Assembly (NCBI GenBank): GCA_947441615.1
Contig: CANEUH010000018.1
Span: 18,264-82,263, forward strand
Direction: 5' to 3'
DNA length: 64,000 bases
Source: Bacteriovoracaceae bacterium
GTDB taxonomy: Bacteria; Bdellovibrionota; Bacteriovoracia; Bacteriovoracales; Bacteriovoracaceae
Shown here: one piece after another, positions 60,500 to 64,000 of the stretch
Numbering within the stretch: the stretch's first letter is position 1
How the letters are laid out: every line of letters begins with the position of its first letter
Translations under genes and position numbers: made by a program
The notes under the pieces: generated by a model
What the model was told of the DNA's origin: nothing
The model's input: the letters and a program-made list of their open reading frames with translations, nothing else
Database searches by the model: none

Positions 60500-62206
60500 T
60501 TAAACCTGCCCAGCAATAATCTTATCTACCATTAACTGTATGGTTTCATTTCCATTGAAGCGATTCACTCCAAGAGTGAACTGTATAGTTAATCCAGATT
60601 TACCTTGAAGCTCGAATAATTCTTCTGGCGTCATCTCGTTCCATTTTCCAAGATAGTTAAAACTCACTCCTTGAACAGAAATTTTTGAGTTTGTTCCTGT
60701 AAAGGTCCAACGAACGTGAGCGTCCTTCATGATTCGGAAAGATTGAATGAGGGCATTTTTCATGCGAAAAACAGGTTTCTCATTCCCCGGGCCAAAGGGT
60801 TCAAGTTTATCAAGGTCCTTTAAAAGGTGAGAATTGATTTCTTCGATACCAACCTCGATATCAAATGCTCTCATTTTTGTTCTAAGAATCGAGGGAATAG
60901 GTTTTAAAAGTGAGTTAATTCTATTTTTAAATTCAGGAAAATTTTCTTTCTTCATGGAAAGTCCAGCAGCGGCCTTGTGGCCTCCAAACTTTATGAAGAG
61001 GTCCTTACACTGATCAAGAAGCTCAAAAATATTAAGTTCTCCGGCGGCCCGGCAGCTCGCTTTAATGACTCCATCTTCTTCGGCATTGGTGAATATAAAA
61101 GCTGGTACTTCGAAAGTTTCAACAAGTTTTGAGGCCACAATACCAATGACTCCTTCGTGCCAGTGAGGACGATAGAGAATATTGATAAGTAACTCATCAC
61201 TACCGAGAGAGCTTATGACATCTTTTTTGGCCTCTTCAAAAACTTCAGCTTGAATCATCCTTCGGTCTCTATTGGCAACTTCAAGATGAGTGTAATGTTC
61301 TCTGCACTCAGATACTGAGTCTGCAATTAAAAGTCTTAAGGCACGATCAGGGTGATCGAGTCGACCTTTTGAATTAATATGAGGGCCCACGTGAAACGAA
61401 ATCTTCTCTGATGATACCATGCTGACTTTAAGCTCTTCTGCCTGAAAGAAAGCTTTTATTCCATTGTACTGTGAAGTCGGAATTTGTTTGAGACCGTGTC
61501 TCGTGAGTCTCACATTCAGTGGAGTCATGCGAGCAAGATCGGAAATCGTTCCAATCGCCACGAGTTGAAGAAGTGGGTAGATACTTGGTGTTTCTGTCCC
61601 CCGAGCTGCGAGATCATTTTTAATCTGAAGCGCTAGAGCGAAAGCAACTCCAACTCCTGCAAGTGGTTTTAAAAGGGAGTTCTCAGGTTCATCTCTACGA
61701 GAGGGATTAATAACGGCATAAGCTTCAGGAATATGAGGAGCGGCGTCCTTGTGATGATCTGTAATGATGAGATCAAGTTTTCCTTTAGCGTACTCGGCCG
61801 TGGCGATACTTGTGATTCCACAATCCACAGTAATGAGAACTTTTACTTCTTTTTCAACAGCGGCATCAATGGATGAATTATGAACTCCGTATCCCTCAAT
61901 GAAGCGACTGGGCTGAAAAACTTCAACTGTTGCCCCAAGCATTTTAAAAAAATGCCAAAGTAGAGCACAGGAAGTTGTTCCATCCACATCATAGTCACCG
62001 TAAACGCCTATCTTTTCTCCCTCTGAAAGGGCTTTTAGAATCCGCTCAGAGGCTTTTTTGAGATCAATCATTTGTGTGAGATCAGGAATATCTTTTAGAT
62101 TCCAAGAAAGCATTTCTTGAACATCTGTGGGTGTGAGTCCACGTTTTTTAAAGAGTCTAAGAATGACAGGGTTTAATTCAGTTGAGGACAGTGATGATAA
62201 TTCCAT
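60500..62206 (-). CDS. recJ: Single-stranded-DNA-specific exonuclease RecJ
   Basis: RecJ degrades ssDNA 5' to 3' in recombination and repair. The DHH-family motifs are VYGDYDVDGTTS, VDCGIT, DLIITDHHKD and AINPSRRDE-like (VINPSRRDE). The DHHA1 part has GGHKAAAGLSM. The length of 568 is typical. Confidence 0.95.
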   Translation of the reverse strand: MELSSLSSTELNPVILRLFKKRGLTPTDVQEMLSWNLKDIPDLTQMIDLKKASERILKALSEGEKIGVYGDYDVDGTTSCALLWHFFKMLGATVEVFQPSRFIEGYGVHNSSIDAAVEKEVKVLITVDCGITSIATAEYAKGKLDLIITDHHKDAAPHIPEAYAVINPSRRDEPENSLLKPLAGVGVAFALALQIKNDLAARGTETPSIYPLLQLVAIGTISDLARMTPLNVRLTRHGLKQIPTSQYNGIKAFFQAEELKVSMVSSEKISFHVGPHINSKGRLDHPDRALRLLIADSVSECREHYTHLEVANRDRRMIQAEVFEEAKKDVISSLGSDELLINILYRPHWHEGVIGIVASKLVETFEVPAFIFTNAEEDGVIKASCRAAGELNIFELLDQCKDLFIKFGGHKAAAGLSMKKENFPEFKNRINSLLKPIPSILRTKMRAFDIEVGIEEINSHLLKDLDKLEPFGPGNEKPVFRMKNALIQSFRIMKDAHVRWTFTGTNSKISVQGVSFNYLGKWNEMTPEELFELQGKSGLTIQFTLGVNRFNGNETIQLMVDKIIAGQV

Positions 62207-62236
62207 TTTTAGAAATTATCATAGGGGAGAGGGATT

Positions 62237-62479
62237 TCACCACAAAACAAAGAGCCCCTTGATTAAATCTTCTTCCTCAATGAGATCTGTTGGATAAAAG
62301 TAATTTTCCCACTTTGTCTCTTTTTCATGGTGAATCTTATCGAAATATCTAAGAGGTAGGAAAGATTTGTTGCAGTGCGCGCATCTTTCAAGTTCTTTTT
62401 CTGACTCGTTTATTTTTTGGCACGAATGACAAGTTCGTATGAGTAATTTTTCTTTAGATTTTTTTTCAACTTCTTTCAC
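62237..62479 (-). CDS. Small zinc-ribbon protein
   Basis: The 80-residue product has two CxxC pairs (RTCHSCQK and RCAHCNKS) spaced 16 residues, as in small zinc ribbons, then an aromatic tail. It lies 30 nt upstream of recJ on the same strand. Function unknown. Confidence 0.65.
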   Translation of the reverse strand: MKEVEKKSKEKLLIRTCHSCQKINESEKELERCAHCNKSFLPLRYFDKIHHEKETKWENYFYPTDLIEEEDLIKGLFVLW

Positions 62480-62547
62480 TTTGTACCCCGAAGGTTGGGC
62501 CAGTATCTATGACCTCTTCGGGTAAAGAAAAATATTATTTAATAAAA

Positions 62548-62570
62548 AAGGCCCGAATATTTCGGGCCTT
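62548..62570 (-). terminator. Intrinsic terminator, minus strand
   Basis: AAGGCCCGAA pairs with TTCGGGCCTT over 10 bp around a 3-nt loop. The T-run (from the A-run at 62544) follows on the minus strand, after the gene at 62596. Confidence 0.85.
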
Positions 62571-62595
62571 AATTAGAGAGTTGTCTTGTTTGGTT

Positions 62596-63624
62596 TTATC
62601 TTTGAGTCACTATCGGAAATGAATTTTCCATGTTGAAACTATACGGATCATTTCCAAACTGTCCTGGTGCCATGTATTGCGTTTGAAAGCGTGGATCCTG
62701 AAAATATTCAGTTGGGCGCATAGACCAATCTCCTCTATTATCTTTTGGAAATGGAGCTTGGTTTACCTGATCTGGGTACATGCCACCGCCTTGATGAGGG
62801 GCGAAGATATTGGGCTGACTAGGTTGAAAACCATTTGGATAATAGACCCAGTTACCCGCAGTCATTGGTTGGTTATAACGGTACAAGCTATGCTCATAGG
62901 CAAAGCTATTAGCAATAGGATTTCCTTGTTGCTGCTGGAACATTGAAACCATCATTTGGGTCATTCCCATCATCGTCTGAAGGATTTGCTGTTGCTGCTT
63001 TAGTAATTCTTCAACTTGAGTTGTTAACACCTTATTCTTTTCGTCAGATTCACAAACTTCTTTTTTTGGTTCTTCTTTTTTGGGTTCTTCTTTCTTAGGT
63101 TCCTCTTTTATAGGATCTTCTACTTTTGGAACGTCGGCCTTAGCAACCAATACTTCATTCGCTTCAAGGTCACTTAGAAGGCCCTCTATTATTTTTTTCG
63201 ATTCTGTTTCTGCCTTAACAGAAGCTTCTTCTTCGCTCTCGATAAGTTTTTTATCTTGTAGATCTTTTAAGTCAGCCTCTACCACAAGGACTTCAGTTGC
63301 GAGGGAGTGGATGAGTTTTTTCTGATCACTCACAATAACCTTATCAGATTGGTCTTTTTTAAAAGACTCCCTTTCTTTTTTTATTTTCTCACTGAGAGCA
63401 TCTCTTTTTAATTTGAACTTCTCAAGAGAGTTATCCTGATCTTTTTGAATTGATTCTGGTGCTTGGTTTTTTCTAAAAGCTTCTAATTTTGGATAAGATT
63501 CAACAATCATTGCAAGTGAAGCAATTGATCGGTTATTGAATTTTGATTCCATCACTGCTGGTGATGAACATAGTATTGTGAGTAACGGTAGTAAGGCCAA
63601 ATGATGGCGGTTAAAGCTTTTCAT
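62596..63624 (-). CDS. Secreted low-complexity protein with KEEP repeats
   Basis: The product from the ATG 63624 (RBS gggggaa; the track start is six codons earlier) is 342 residues. It has a signal-like start, a Lys/Glu coiled part (RDALSEKIKKERESFKKDQS), and a run of KEEP units (EEPKKEEPKKEE) encoded by 15-bp repeats. A Gln-rich stretch (LLKQQQQILQTMM) and a Gln/Pro/Tyr/Asn-rich tail follow. Likely periplasmic or envelope-linked. Function unknown. Confidence 0.55.
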   Translation of the reverse strand: MKSFNRHHLALLPLLTILCSSPAVMESKFNNRSIASLAMIVESYPKLEAFRKNQAPESIQKDQDNSLEKFKLKRDALSEKIKKERESFKKDQSDKVIVSDQKKLIHSLATEVLVVEADLKDLQDKKLIESEEEASVKAETESKKIIEGLLSDLEANEVLVAKADVPKVEDPIKEEPKKEEPKKEEPKKEVCESDEKNKVLTTQVEELLKQQQQILQTMMGMTQMMVSMFQQQQGNPIANSFAYEHSLYRYNQPMTAGNWVYYPNGFQPSQPNIFAPHQGGGMYPDQVNQAPFPKDNRGDWSMRPTEYFQDPRFQTQYMAPGQFGNDPYSFNMENSFPIVTQR

Positions 63625-64000
63625 AATTCCCCCCCAGGACATAATGAGTTGAGTTTATTTATCCAAGATCTATGCCAAGGAATCCTTTTTAGTAGGATAT
63701 GCTGGAACGGACTAAATAATTTAGATAATTCAATCAGTTAGACCTTGCATAGAGGGAGTTAAGTTAGGTAAATTTAGAGGAGTAAATCGACTAAATAATT
63801 CACAGTTATGTCCAGGCCGTCAATGGATTAGACACTTTTCAAGTTTTTCCGGGTTCTTTTGCATAAAAGTTAAACTCCCTGATTTCATATATTGACCATA
63901 TTCCCGCTCTTATCGAAATAGGTCGAATTTAAGAACCCACACTGCTGCATGATTTTAAGCTTTAAATAGCCCGGATTTTTATATCCATAGCCGCGTCTTA
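63625..64000. other. Intergenic end region without supported gene
   Basis: I see no supported gene. Two copies of ACTAAATAATT (63711 and 63790) are 79 bp apart. The region probably holds the promoter of the minus-strand gene, but I could not define one. Confidence 0.4.

Noticed and set aside
63711-63800. Two ACTAAATAATT copies 79 bp apart
   Set aside because: AT-rich, only two copies, and chance is likely in this composition.
1-64000. CRISPR arrays, rRNA genes, insertion sequences with inverted ends
   Set aside because: No regularly spaced repeats with spacers, no rRNA sequence and no transposase gene were seen on reading both strands.

Overview
The window reads as core chromosome of a low-GC, diderm (LPS-bearing) bacterium. 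The gene set (CMP-KDO pathway, LpoB/COG3014 lipoprotein cluster, Tad-like pilus genes, many small secreted and lipoproteins, PGRP-type amidase) is most like the Bdellovibrionota, in particular Bacteriovorax-type predators. That placement is inferred from gene content, not from a database match.

Layout. 0-8.1 kb: the 3' end of an outer-membrane barrel gene, a PhoB/PhoR-type two-component pair, a four-gene lipoprotein operon (LPP20-like, second lipoprotein, LpoB-like, COG3014) and a secreted HExxH protein. 8.1-11 kb: a small complex I operon nuoB-C-D-I with a promoter and a bidirectional terminator. 11-16.9 kb: three overlapping secreted-protein genes (PGRP amidase, small secreted protein, lipoprotein), an Mpo1-like membrane protein, and an rRNA-methyltransferase/ABC-2 exporter operon with 4-nt overlaps throughout. 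17-24.1 kb: a compact, divergent Tad/Flp-type pilus locus (Flp pilin, pseudopilin-like proteins, secretin, CpaF/TadA ATPase, separate TadB/C-like protein), interrupted by ettA and by a small histone-like gene on the opposite strand. 24.2-35 kb: SPOR protein, barrel protein plus TolC, the kdsB-pyrG-kdsA-kdsC operon, Sua5 and a large secreted protein. 35-41.2 kb: DUF493, gpsA, DsbD, BtuF-like, an exported Hsp20-like protein, a tiny lipoprotein and rsgA.

41.3-48.5 kb: a tRNA-Arg(UCU) gene followed by an integrated island of about 7.1 kb. It is bounded by a 13-bp direct repeat of the tRNA 3' end and carries a tyrosine recombinase, excisionase-like gene, XRE regulator, sigma-like gene, two toxin-antitoxin pairs, a secreted HExxH protein, and a lipoprotein split by a CAAA tetranucleotide repeat. 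Its control region has an unusual tetrad of 9-bp boxes and a 91-nt GC-rich hairpin. 48.6-52 kb: an ORF6N protein, an FHA-like membrane protein and secreted hypotheticals, probably older accessory DNA. 52-64 kb: core genes again (HAD, two NAD-binding proteins, murI, PilZ, cyclophilin, recJ) with one more toxin-antitoxin pair.

The best candidates for something undescribed are the RelB/RelE-metallopeptidase-lipoprotein operon with its slippage tract, the island control region, and the histone-like gene nested antisense inside the pilus operon with its promoter in the secretin signal-peptide region and its terminator inside the neighbouring gene. All calls come from reading the sequence; no search was run.
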